From assembly GCA_012271065.1 (NCBI GenBank), contig JAAXHE010000249.1:1-33712 (forward strand): 33,712 nt of DNA, read 5' to 3'. This stretch comes from Candidatus Latescibacterota bacterium. GTDB lineage: Bacteria; Latescibacterota; UBA2968; GCA-2709665. The notes under the pieces were generated by a model. The model searched no databases, was not told the origin of the DNA, and was given only the letters and a program-made list of their open reading frames with translations. Shown piece after piece: positions 9,040 to 17,111 of this stretch. The position numbers were made by a program, and so were the translations under genes. Position 1 is the first letter of the stretch. Each line of letters opens with the position of its first letter.

Positions 9040-10040
9040 ACCTACGTGAGACATGGAAGCATTTAGAGGACGACACCCGCGTCACCGAGGGCCCACGCAG
9101 GCTTCAACGCCGAATTTTGCCAGCCGCCCGCCGGGATGTCTTCCTCGGCTTGGAGATGCCCTCTAAGAGACGAATGCTCATTCTCCGAGTCTCCGAAGAC
9201 ACGGTCGACGGACAACCCGAGATTCCAGACTCTCGAGGCTTGGTCGTGCGTATGATCCGAAGGGTTGGTGAGAACAACAGCGTGGAAGTGGAACTCATCC
9301 TGACGGATATGGCACGGCAGGACGTTTTCGACTTGCTGGTACATGATCTGATTGCTGCAGCTGAAGAGCCGCAGGAGGAGAGAACCGGATTAACGCGGTT
9401 CCTGGCAAGGCTTTCCGACTGGCAACATCTGTTTCGGAGAATGGTTCCGCGGAGGCTGTCCCGTGAAGAACAGCGCGGCCTTTGGGGCGAACTTTGGGTT
9501 CTACGAGAGATCCTTGCTCCCCCTGCTGACTTTAATACTGCCTTGAATGGTTGGCGTGGGCCCATGGGAGCCGATCAAGACTTTCAAATAGGCGACACCT
9601 GCATCGAGGTCAAAACGAGCACGGCGGCTACCTTTGACCGTGTGTCGATTTCCAGCGAGAGGCAGCTTGAGGCCCCAGCCGGAATCGCTCTGCTGCTCCT
9701 AGGTCTCTCACTCGATGGCAGGCCTGGACACGGTGAGACGCTGCCCGAGTTAGTTGAATCCGCTCGAGCTGCGTCATCAGAATCCGGTTTTCAACATCTG
9801 CTGGATCCTCGGTTGCAACTAAGGGGTTATTTGACTGAAGATGCTGGCCACTATTCGGATCTCGGATATTCTGTGCGGTCTATCCACCCCTTCCGGATTG
9901 AAAAAGGGTTTCCCAGAATCGTGTCAGGTGACCTACAGGCAGGGATAGGCGAGGTGCGTTACACGCTTTCCACTGCTGCCTGTGGACGATACCAGCTAAC
10001 TTTCGAACGGCCCGCCGAACTCTTGGAGGGATTGGTATGA
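9036..10040 (+). CDS. PD-(D/E)XK nuclease (DUF4420 family)
   Basis: Probable DNA-cleaving subunit, 334 residues. The nuclease core is visible: an early helix with E152 (LWGELWVLREIL), an aspartate in GADQDFQIGD (D180/D182), then IEVKTS with E191 and K193, the E-x-K half of the active site. A glutamine-containing segment (SSERQLE) follows, as often in this fold. The start is TTG at 9036, sharing the bases TTGA with the Z1 stop codon, behind a strong GGAGG at 9021-9025. Such close coupling between helicase and nuclease suggests they work in one complex. The cleavage target is unknown. Confidence 0.88.
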   Translation: MNLRETWKHLEDDTRVTEGPRRLQRRILPAARRDVFLGLEMPSKRRMLILRVSEDTVDGQPEIPDSRGLVVRMIRRVGENNSVEVELILTDMARQDVFDLLVHDLIAAAEEPQEERTGLTRFLARLSDWQHLFRRMVPRRLSREEQRGLWGELWVLREILAPPADFNTALNGWRGPMGADQDFQIGDTCIEVKTSTAATFDRVSISSERQLEAPAGIALLLLGLSLDGRPGHGETLPELVESARAASSESGFQHLLDPRLQLRGYLTEDAGHYSDLGYSVRSIHPFRIEKGFPRIVSGDLQAGIGEVRYTLSTAACGRYQLTFERPAELLEGLV

Positions 10041-12091
10041 CGCTCCAGCACGCCCCTGACCGCTTTTCTGAAAACCTGCAGCAGGAGGTCTTGGCGTTGG
10101 CTGAGTCTGACGACCAAGATCTTATGCTCTCTGACTGGTTCGCCCAGACGGTATTTGAAATGTTGTCAGAAGCCGGAGAGTTCGAAGATCCGCTCGTGTG
10201 CTATCATAAGGCGCGAGGAATGGAGGTCAGCGGATACGCGTTGGATGAAGACGAGGGCCGTGTGGATCTCTTCCTGAGCATACATACGAACACATTTCCA
10301 CCGCAGACCGTCCCTAGACAGAACGTTGAAGTAGCCTTCAGAAGGCTTCGTTCTTTCCTGGAATGGTGCCTGAACGGTAGACACGTCGAACTCGAGGAAT
10401 CCTCTCCGGTGTTCGACATGGCGGCACACATTCATGCGTCCAAGGGGCGTCTGACCCAAGCTCGGCTTTGTATTATCACCGATGGACGCACAACGCTTGA
10501 GAAGGTACCCGAAGATCAATCGCTCGGTGAAATGACCATCACCCATTCCCTCTGGGACGTCGTCCGCCTATATCGACTCAGCAGTTCAGGTCAACAACGT
10601 GAGTCGATCTGTATTGACCTTGCGGGCCGATTTGGTCTGCCGCTACCGTGCCTACAGGCCGATAACACACAGGAAGGATATCGCGCGTTCTTGACGCTAA
10701 TCCCAGGCAACGTGTTGCGTAGCATATACTCGGATTTTGGGTCCCGTCTCCTTGAAACTAATGTCCGATCCTTCCTCCAAGCTCGTGGCAAGGTGAATCG
10801 CGGGATCCGTGACACAATCACAAACGAGCCCGAGCGATTCCTCGCTTATAATAACGGGATCACTTTGACTGCCGAATCTGTGGGACTATGCGAGGCAAGT
10901 GGAAGCAGGGCAATAGAGAAGCTGGATGGCCTGCAAATCGTGAACGGTGGACAAACTACTGCTTCCCTATTGGCCACCAAACGAGGAAAAGCAGACCTTT
11001 CGCAGGTGTACGTAGCTGCCAAACTCATTGAAATCAAGCCAGGGGAAGTCCAGGACGAATTGGTTCGGAATGTCTCCCGTTACGCCAATTCACAGAACCG
11101 GATTTCCGAGGCAGATTTTTCGTCGAACGATCCCTTCCACGTCACCATTGAGGAACTCTCCAGAACGACATGGGCACCTGCGATCGAGAGAGATCAAAAG
11201 CAGACGAAATGGTTCTACGAACGGGCTCGAGGGCAATACCAAGTCGCAAAGGCATCTCACACGACGCCGGCCCGACGGAGGGCTTTTTCGCTAGAGCACC
11301 CCACCAGGCAGCGCTTCACGAAGACCGACCTCGCCAAATTCGAGAACACGTGGGATCAACTCCCCCATATCGTGAGCAGGGGGGCGCAGAAAAACTTCGC
11401 GGACTACATGATCAGACTCGGAGAACGTGACCGGAAGGTCGTCGATAGGACACACTTCGAACGCCTCGTTGCAAAGGCGATCCTATTCCGAACGACCGAA
11501 CGAATCGTCCAGCGGCAGAATTTCGGGGGGTACAGGGCAAATATCGTCACGTACACGCTTTCTCTACTTTTCCACTCGACGAGTCAGAGAATCAACCTCG
11601 ATCAAATCTGGAAGGCACAGAGACTAAGCGAGAATCTACAAAACGTGCTCGCCGAGGTCTGCCACGATATACATAGCATTATCACAAGCCCACCGAGTTC
11701 ACGCAACATCACTGAATGGTGCAAATCTGAAGATTGCTGGGAAGGTGTCCGGGAGCATGCAGCACGGGTGCCGGTAGACCGCCTGAGCGAAGAGATGTTG
11801 GGTGCACGAGCCACGCGAGGCGAATTGAAACGCGGAGTACAGGATTTTTCTTCCGATTACGTGGAGAAATTAAAGAGGCTCGTGGAGGTAAGCCCTGAGG
11901 GCTGGAGGATGCTTGCCGATTGGGGAAAGGTTACACGATCCCTCGATCTCAGAGAGCATCAGCTCGCCTTGCGTATCGCAAGGGCCCTTCAGAGAGGGAC
12001 GAAGATCAAGGGCCCGGATGCTGAACGGGCGGTGGAACTGCTTGAACGAGCTACCGAGTTAGGCTTTGCTATTGAAGCTGAAAGGAATTGA
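10037..12091 (+). CDS. AIPR family (abortive infection phage resistance) protein
   Basis: A 684-residue protein with the AIPR core. Visible segments are ETNVRSFLQARGKVNRGIRDT, RFLAYNNGITLTAE (about 267-280), LDGLQIVNGGQTTASLLAT (about 295-313), and ANSQNRISEADFSSNDPFH (about 349-367). Members are named from a phage abortive-infection protein and recur in restriction islands; their biochemical activity is not established, to my knowledge. The start ATG at 10037 overlaps the nuclease stop as ATGA, with GGAGG at 10025-10029 seven bases before. It is the last gene of the tightly packed part of the cassette. No catalytic motif I can name with confidence is visible. Confidence 0.88.
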   Translation: MTLQHAPDRFSENLQQEVLALAESDDQDLMLSDWFAQTVFEMLSEAGEFEDPLVCYHKARGMEVSGYALDEDEGRVDLFLSIHTNTFPPQTVPRQNVEVAFRRLRSFLEWCLNGRHVELEESSPVFDMAAHIHASKGRLTQARLCIITDGRTTLEKVPEDQSLGEMTITHSLWDVVRLYRLSSSGQQRESICIDLAGRFGLPLPCLQADNTQEGYRAFLTLIPGNVLRSIYSDFGSRLLETNVRSFLQARGKVNRGIRDTITNEPERFLAYNNGITLTAESVGLCEASGSRAIEKLDGLQIVNGGQTTASLLATKRGKADLSQVYVAAKLIEIKPGEVQDELVRNVSRYANSQNRISEADFSSNDPFHVTIEELSRTTWAPAIERDQKQTKWFYERARGQYQVAKASHTTPARRRAFSLEHPTRQRFTKTDLAKFENTWDQLPHIVSRGAQKNFADYMIRLGERDRKVVDRTHFERLVAKAILFRTTERIVQRQNFGGYRANIVTYTLSLLFHSTSQRINLDQIWKAQRLSENLQNVLAEVCHDIHSIITSPPSSRNITEWCKSEDCWEGVREHAARVPVDRLSEEMLGARATRGELKRGVQDFSSDYVEKLKRLVEVSPEGWRMLADWGKVTRSLDLREHQLALRIARALQRGTKIKGPDAERAVELLERATELGFAIEAERN

Positions 12092-12096
12092 TTTAA

Positions 12097-12134
12097 GTTT
12101 GGAGCTGGTCCTTCACACCGCATACGATCCAAAC
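12097..12134 (+). promoter_or_regulatory. Inverted repeat over a possible dcm promoter
   Basis: GTTTGGA (12097-12103) and TCCAAAC (12128-12134) are perfect 7-bp inverted arms 24 bp apart. A weak promoter reading, TTGGAG (12099-12104), 18 bp, TACGAT (12123-12128), puts one arm over the -35 and touches the -10 with the other. This could be an operator for separate control of the methyltransferase, or a loose RNA hairpin. Confidence 0.3.
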
Positions 12135-12152
12135 AGTTGAGCATACTCTCGA

Positions 12153-13784
12153 ATGAACCCTCGAAACCCGATTCCGGTAGTAGATCTCTTCGCAGGTCCT
12201 GGCGGCCTTGGTGAAGGTTTCAGTTCTTTCGAGTCTGATTCTGGATCAACATCTCCATTCAAGGTTGTATTGTCAGTCGAGGAAGACGCGGATGCGCACC
12301 AGACCCTGCTTCTCCGGAGTTTCTACAGGCAATTCCCTCGTGAGGAAGTGCCAGAGGTCTATTATAAGGTCCTAACCGGAATTGTCTCAGTCGACGACCT
12401 GCCGCAACATATCGAAGTTGACGAGCCTGCGGACGTGCAAAGGAAGTGGTCTTTAGCCAAATCTGAGGCGCGCAAGGCAACCATCGGAAGTCCAGATTGG
12501 GACCCTCAAATCGCAGCCTGGATCAAAGAAGCAATCGGAAAATCGTCAGACAAGTGGATTCTGGTTGGCGGCCCACCCTGCCAAGCCTATTCGGTCGTCG
12601 GTCGAGCGAGAAACCAAGCCATTAAGGGATATTCATTTGAGGATGATGCCCGACGGGACCTATATAAGCATTACCTCCGTGTTATAGCTCAATACTGGCC
12701 CGCAGTATTCGTGATGGAAAACGTGAAAGGGCTTCTGTCATCCAAGTTGCAAGGGGACCTACTGATTCGTAAGATACTTTCGGACCTGCATAACCCCGCT
12801 GCAGCCCTTCGCATTGAAACCAATGGCGATCCGCACTTCTACAAGATCTATTCGGTAGTTACGGAAACAACTGCTTCTGCGGATCTCTTTGACCACCGGT
12901 TTCATACCGAGTACGTTGTCAGGTGTGAAGACTATGGCATTCCTCAAGAAAGACACCGGGTAATTCTGCTAGGCGTACGAGACGACATTCGGAAACCACC
13001 TATTCCTCTGGAGACGCAGGAGCAAATGCCAATCAAGCGGGTCATCACGGGCTTGCCCAGATTGAGGAGTGGACTTTCCAGGTCAAGACAAAACGGGAAA
13101 TACATCAAATTGGAGGATAGCAAGCAACTTTGGCTGACGACACTTCGTAATGGTATAGGCACTGAACCACAACGCAACAGTTGGATCCGTGAAACCACAC
13201 AGGTTGCTGGTGAAGCCGTAGTCAACCATATGGTGTCGGTAGTTGCCAACCTGAAGGCACCAACGTCTGATCGAGGTGGAATCTTTGTTGAGTGCGACCC
13301 GAATCTTGATCGCAAGGATCCTTTATTTGACTGGTTTATTGACGAAAAACTGGCGGGTGTTTGCAACCACGAGACCCGCGCTCATCTTGACAAAGATCTA
13401 CTGCGCTATCTGTACGCCGCCAGCTTTGCACACGTACAGGGTGTTTCTCCGAAACTTCCCGAGTTCCCACCAGACCTGCAACCCCAGCACAAGAACCGGG
13501 AAAGCGGAATCTTTGTGGATCGATTTCGCGTCCAGCGCTGGGACCACCCGAGCACCACAGTCACCTCGCACATCTCCAAAGACGGGCACTACTATATCCA
13601 TCCGGATCCTACTCAATGCCGTAGCCTCACGGTACGTGAAGCTGCCAGACTGCAGACCTTTCCCGATAATTATTTCTTCGTCGGCGGGCGCACCGCTCAA
13701 TACACGCAGGTAGGCAATGCTGTACCGCCGCTACTTGCACGGCAAATCGCCGCGATTACCTGGAAATTACTTTCCGAGGAATAA
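12153..13784 (+). CDS. dcm: C5-cytosine DNA methyltransferase
   Basis: Transfers a methyl group from SAM to C5 of cytosine in a specific DNA site, most likely protecting self DNA. All core motifs are present in 543 residues: motif I VVDLFAGPGGLGEGF (9-23), catalytic PCQ (142-144) in GGPPCQAYS, ENV (189-191), QERHR (265-269), and motifs IX-X in REAARLQTFPDNYFF and TQVGNAVPPLLARQI. The target recognition domain would lie at about 270-440. The roughly 115 residues between motifs I and IV are longer than in small enzymes such as M.HhaI. It follows AIPR after 61 bp and precedes vsr by 8 bp. The recognised sequence cannot be read from the protein. The symbol is generic. Confidence 0.95.
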   Translation: MNPRNPIPVVDLFAGPGGLGEGFSSFESDSGSTSPFKVVLSVEEDADAHQTLLLRSFYRQFPREEVPEVYYKVLTGIVSVDDLPQHIEVDEPADVQRKWSLAKSEARKATIGSPDWDPQIAAWIKEAIGKSSDKWILVGGPPCQAYSVVGRARNQAIKGYSFEDDARRDLYKHYLRVIAQYWPAVFVMENVKGLLSSKLQGDLLIRKILSDLHNPAAALRIETNGDPHFYKIYSVVTETTASADLFDHRFHTEYVVRCEDYGIPQERHRVILLGVRDDIRKPPIPLETQEQMPIKRVITGLPRLRSGLSRSRQNGKYIKLEDSKQLWLTTLRNGIGTEPQRNSWIRETTQVAGEAVVNHMVSVVANLKAPTSDRGGIFVECDPNLDRKDPLFDWFIDEKLAGVCNHETRAHLDKDLLRYLYAASFAHVQGVSPKLPEFPPDLQPQHKNRESGIFVDRFRVQRWDHPSTTVTSHISKDGHYYIHPDPTQCRSLTVREAARLQTFPDNYFFVGGRTAQYTQVGNAVPPLLARQIAAITWKLLSEE

Positions 13785-13792
13785 TCGGATTC

Positions 13793-14200
13793 ATGGACCG
13801 CCTTACCCGCAGCCATCGAAGTTGGAACATGTCTCGTATCCGTGGAAAGGATACCACGCCCGAGCTACTCGTCCGGTCCGCCCTGCATCGCATGGGGTAC
13901 CGTTTTCGCCTACACAAAAAGGATCTACCCGGACGCCCTGACATCGTCCTATCCAAATACAAAACCGTTGTCTTCGTGCACGGGTGTTTCTGGCATCGAC
14001 ATCCAGGCTGTGCTCAAGCATACACACCAAAGAGTCGAGTTTGTTTCTGGCAATCCAAATTCCGTCAAAACGTCACTCGAGATGCTGCTGTAAAGGCTGA
14101 ACTCCATATGCAGGGTTGGAAGGTCGTCGTAGTCTGGGAATGCGAAGTCAAGGCACGGGGTTTCGAGGAGCGGTTGGCGAGTGAGCTTTCGGCTGTATAG
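13793..14200 (+). CDS. vsr: Very short patch repair (Vsr) endonuclease
   Basis: Nicks DNA 5' of T in T:G mismatches left by deamination of 5-methylcytosine. The protein has 135 residues, the usual size. The N-terminus (TRSHRSWNMSRIRGKDTTPE) is typical, and the active-site positions of E. coli Vsr are matched by D50 (GRPDIV), H63 and H68 (HGCFWHRHPGC); the threonine before the first histidine in E. coli is valine here. C73 may take part in the zinc site. A GAGGA lies about 10 nt before the ATG. Pairing with dcm fits mutation avoidance. A direct role in restriction is a further possibility, not shown. Confidence 0.95.
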   Translation: MDRLTRSHRSWNMSRIRGKDTTPELLVRSALHRMGYRFRLHKKDLPGRPDIVLSKYKTVVFVHGCFWHRHPGCAQAYTPKSRVCFWQSKFRQNVTRDAAVKAELHMQGWKVVVVWECEVKARGFEERLASELSAV

Positions 14201-14335
14201 TGTTCGCTCCGTCTGTCCATTCGTCCATTTGTGGTAATAAAATCGCATGCTATCTTACCTTGGAACTCAAACATAGCGATATGGATGGTGGGCTCAGAAA
14301 CTAAACAAGCCGAACAATGATGTACTGGATCTTAT

Positions 14336-16210
14336 ATGACCGTACCTTACGTCGAACGTCTCATACCCGAGACCCTGGAACATCCCTATCTCTACTTCGA
14401 CAGGGCGGACCTGGACCGGGTGCGCGTACGCTGCCTCGAAGGCTCCCACGCGAAGGTCTACGCGCAGACGCGCGAGCGGTTGAACGCTCACCTCGACCTC
14501 CCGTTCCCAACCCCGCCGCCGAGAGAGGACAGCTACAGGAACGGCATCTGGGAGACATACAGCCGCCTATCCGGCGAAGCGCGGAATCTCGTTGAAGACT
14601 ATCTGCTGGCTTACGCGGTCGACCAGGATCGGGCCTACTCCGAAAAAGCCTGGGAGGGCCTCGCTTCAATGATGAGCTGGCCCTCTTGGGTCCACCCGGT
14701 CCACGAATTCATGCTTCTGGATCTGGACGGCAGCCATACCTGCGCCTGTTTCGCCGCCGCTTACGACCTGCTCTACGACACCCTTTCCGAGAACCAGCGC
14801 CGTGAACTCGAGTTCATGGTCTTTGCGCGAGGTCTGGCCCACTGCACCGGCGGCATGCAACATCACTTCTGGGCGTCCCGTTACGACAGCAACTGGTGTT
14901 CCGTGTGCGTATCCAACATGGGCCTGTGCGCCCTCGCCATGCTCGATGCGGGACATTTCCATCTCCGGACGAAGATTCGCCCACGTGAAGCCATGCTCGG
15001 CGTCATACGGGAATGTATTGAACGCATCACGAAATTCTACGATGCCATTCAGAACGACGGTTCCTGGAAGGAGGGCCCGGGGTATTGGAACTATGGAATC
15101 GTTACGTCCTTTCCCTTTTCGGATGCGCTGAGGCGGCTCACAGGCGGAAGGATCAGCCTTTACGACCATCCCAAACTCAGTAATACGGTCGAATTCCCCA
15201 TCAATTGCTATCTCCCGCCCGACCGCGTGGTCAACTTCGCCGATTGCGGAAAGCACTTTCCGGATGGTATGGCCTTCCGCAAGTTCGCGCAGGAATACGA
15301 CAATGGCGCGGCCGCCTACTTCGATCGGATCACCACGGACCGCCGTCCGTCCACCAGACTGGCTGAGCTCTTCTGGGATGCGTCCGATACCGTTCCCGAA
15401 CTGCCGGACCCGCACCACCCGTCCGCCTACTTTCCGGATGCCGGCTGGTGCGTCATGCGAGGATCCTGGAAGGATCAGGACGCGCCCGTCCTGGCGTTGA
15501 AGATCGGGGCTACGGTCGAACCCCACGGCCATGCGGATGTCGGGAACTATATTATACACGCCGGCCAGAGAACCGTCGTTCGCGAACTGGGCATCGGCCG
15601 CTACGGGGACCCCGGCGAATGGATCTTCAAGGCGACGGACGGTCACAATCTGCCGCTCTTCGACGGACAGGGGCAGCCCGACGAGCGTCGCCTCGTCGGT
15701 ACCGTGGAAAAGACTGAATTCACGAGCAACCACGACTACCTGAGGGCGTCCATCGCACCCGCCTACGGCATCGACAGACTCACGGTTTTCGTTCGCCATT
15801 TTCTCTACCTCCGTCCGGCGCTCTTTGTCGTAATAGACGAGATTGAGGTCACGGACGTGACTCAAATGGAGTCCCGTATTCACTTCTCCGGTTCCGCGGA
15901 AACAGCCGGGCCTTCGGCCGCGCTTGCCGATGGAAATACAGTTGTGAACGTGCGTCTGTTGACGCCTTCGGACGCCGTGTTCCTTAAGGGCAGGCACGTG
16001 GACCTGAAACCGGGACACGCAGACGCCGAGAGCCTGGAAATCGAATATCTGAAGATCGATACCGAACTGAAGCCAGGACCCGTCAGGTTCGCCGTGGCAT
16101 TCGGAATCGACTGCGACCCGTCCGATGTCGTGTTGGTAACCGGGAACGGTGGCATCACCGTATCCCGTCAGCAACAGACACTCAGTTTCGAAGCGGCACT
16201 CGCGTCCTGA
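14336..16210 (+). CDS. Heparinase II/III family polysaccharide lyase (624 aa)
   Basis: Probably cleaves uronic-acid-containing glycans by beta-elimination. The N-terminal two thirds is an alpha/alpha toroid: WCSVCVSNMGLCALAMLD near 187-204 and GSWKEGPGYWNYG near 242-254. The C-terminal beta-sandwich carries the conserved VEPHGHADVGNYI (about 396-408). No signal peptide is seen, so it may act inside the cell on imported oligosaccharides. The ribosome-binding site is poor, so the start is uncertain by a few codons. GC content rises sharply here compared with the defence genes upstream. A second, larger lyase of the same broad family lies at 18002. Substrate cannot be called. Confidence 0.8.
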   Translation: MTVPYVERLIPETLEHPYLYFDRADLDRVRVRCLEGSHAKVYAQTRERLNAHLDLPFPTPPPREDSYRNGIWETYSRLSGEARNLVEDYLLAYAVDQDRAYSEKAWEGLASMMSWPSWVHPVHEFMLLDLDGSHTCACFAAAYDLLYDTLSENQRRELEFMVFARGLAHCTGGMQHHFWASRYDSNWCSVCVSNMGLCALAMLDAGHFHLRTKIRPREAMLGVIRECIERITKFYDAIQNDGSWKEGPGYWNYGIVTSFPFSDALRRLTGGRISLYDHPKLSNTVEFPINCYLPPDRVVNFADCGKHFPDGMAFRKFAQEYDNGAAAYFDRITTDRRPSTRLAELFWDASDTVPELPDPHHPSAYFPDAGWCVMRGSWKDQDAPVLALKIGATVEPHGHADVGNYIIHAGQRTVVRELGIGRYGDPGEWIFKATDGHNLPLFDGQGQPDERRLVGTVEKTEFTSNHDYLRASIAPAYGIDRLTVFVRHFLYLRPALFVVIDEIEVTDVTQMESRIHFSGSAETAGPSAALADGNTVVNVRLLTPSDAVFLKGRHVDLKPGHADAESLEIEYLKIDTELKPGPVRFAVAFGIDCDPSDVVLVTGNGGITVSRQQQTLSFEAALAS

Positions 16211-16271
16211 CCCCAAAGCATCCAACCATTCGACCGCCGGCAAATCCGGTGTCCTCACAACGTCCCGGCCC

Positions 16272-17036
16272 ATGCGAATTACCACCTGGAATGTGAACGG
16301 ACTGCGCGCAGCGCTCAGAAAGGGCTTTGCCGGGCACGTCGAACGGATCGCGCCTGACGTACTCCTCCTCCAGGAAATCCGGGCGCTGCCCGAACAACTG
16401 CCCGGGGAGTGGGCCAATCCGCGTGGCTGGCATGTTCACTGGCATCCGGCCCAACGCAAAGGGTATTCAGGGGTCGCGATCTGGTCGCGCCATCGGTTCG
16501 AGGTTCTCGGCGCCGGTATCCACGGGTCCGATCCGGAAGGCAGGATCCTCCAGGTACGCGTACAGGGCGTCAGGGTGATCAACGTTTACCTGCCCTCGGG
16601 CTCGTCCAGCGAAGATCGCCAGAAGATCAAGGAAGATCTCTGGATGGCCCGGTTTCTGCCCTGGGCAGAGCCCTACGCGCACCGGGACGAACCGGTGGTC
16701 CTCGGCGGCGACTTCAATATTGCTCACACGGAAAAAGACATTTTCTACGCCACGGGTAACGCGAAAAACTCAGGATTCCTGCCCCACGAACGGCAGTGGA
16801 TGACCGACCTGCTGGCTACCGGATGGAACGACTTTGTCCGGCAGCATTTCGGAGACGTGCAGGGGCCCTATTCGTGGTGGTCCAATCGCGGGCGCGCCCG
16901 CGAACTGGACCGGGGCTGGCGAATCGACTACCTGCTTGGAAATGCCGCGGTCGCCACACGATTCAGCAATGCCGACGTCCACCGCGAGGCCGGTCTGACC
17001 GTTTCCGACCACGCGCCCGTCAGCGTCGATCTCTAA
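16272..17036 (+). CDS. xth: Exodeoxyribonuclease III / AP endonuclease
   Basis: Base-excision-repair enzyme that cuts at abasic sites and has 3'-5' exonuclease activity. The protein has 254 residues, a normal length. Motifs of the exonuclease-endonuclease-phosphatase fold: WNVNGLRA (6-13, metal-site N7), LLLQEIRA (E35), GYSGVAIWSR, GGDFNIAHTEKDI, WWSNRGRARELDRGWRIDYLL and the terminal SDHAPVSVDL with the catalytic D-H pair. An upstream open frame reaching into the lyase is not used; the ATG at 16272 gives the family N-terminus MRITTWNV. Its place between two lyases looks incidental. Confidence 0.94.
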   Translation: MRITTWNVNGLRAALRKGFAGHVERIAPDVLLLQEIRALPEQLPGEWANPRGWHVHWHPAQRKGYSGVAIWSRHRFEVLGAGIHGSDPEGRILQVRVQGVRVINVYLPSGSSSEDRQKIKEDLWMARFLPWAEPYAHRDEPVVLGGDFNIAHTEKDIFYATGNAKNSGFLPHERQWMTDLLATGWNDFVRQHFGDVQGPYSWWSNRGRARELDRGWRIDYLLGNAAVATRFSNADVHREAGLTVSDHAPVSVDL

Positions 17037-17111
17037 CGTGGAGCCCACCTGACCTGTACGGGGCTTCAACTGCTGCAGACCCTGCTGTCAATTCGAGAAG
17101 GAGAATCGTAC

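Noticed and set aside
4839..14200. Assignment of the cassette to BREX, DISARM, Dnd/Ssp or a type I/III restriction system
   Set aside because: No PglZ, BrxC, DrmA/DrmB, DndB-E, HsdS, Mod or Res homologue is present; the gene content is different.
14666..16417. Long antisense open frame (583 codons) opposite the 624-residue lyase
   Set aside because: It lies opposite a gene with clear motifs, has no recognisable domain, and is expected in high-GC DNA. The same holds for antisense frames at 18758-20023, 22891-24015, 3357-4514 and 1017-1817, and the plus-strand frame at 26118-27119 opposite PBP1A.
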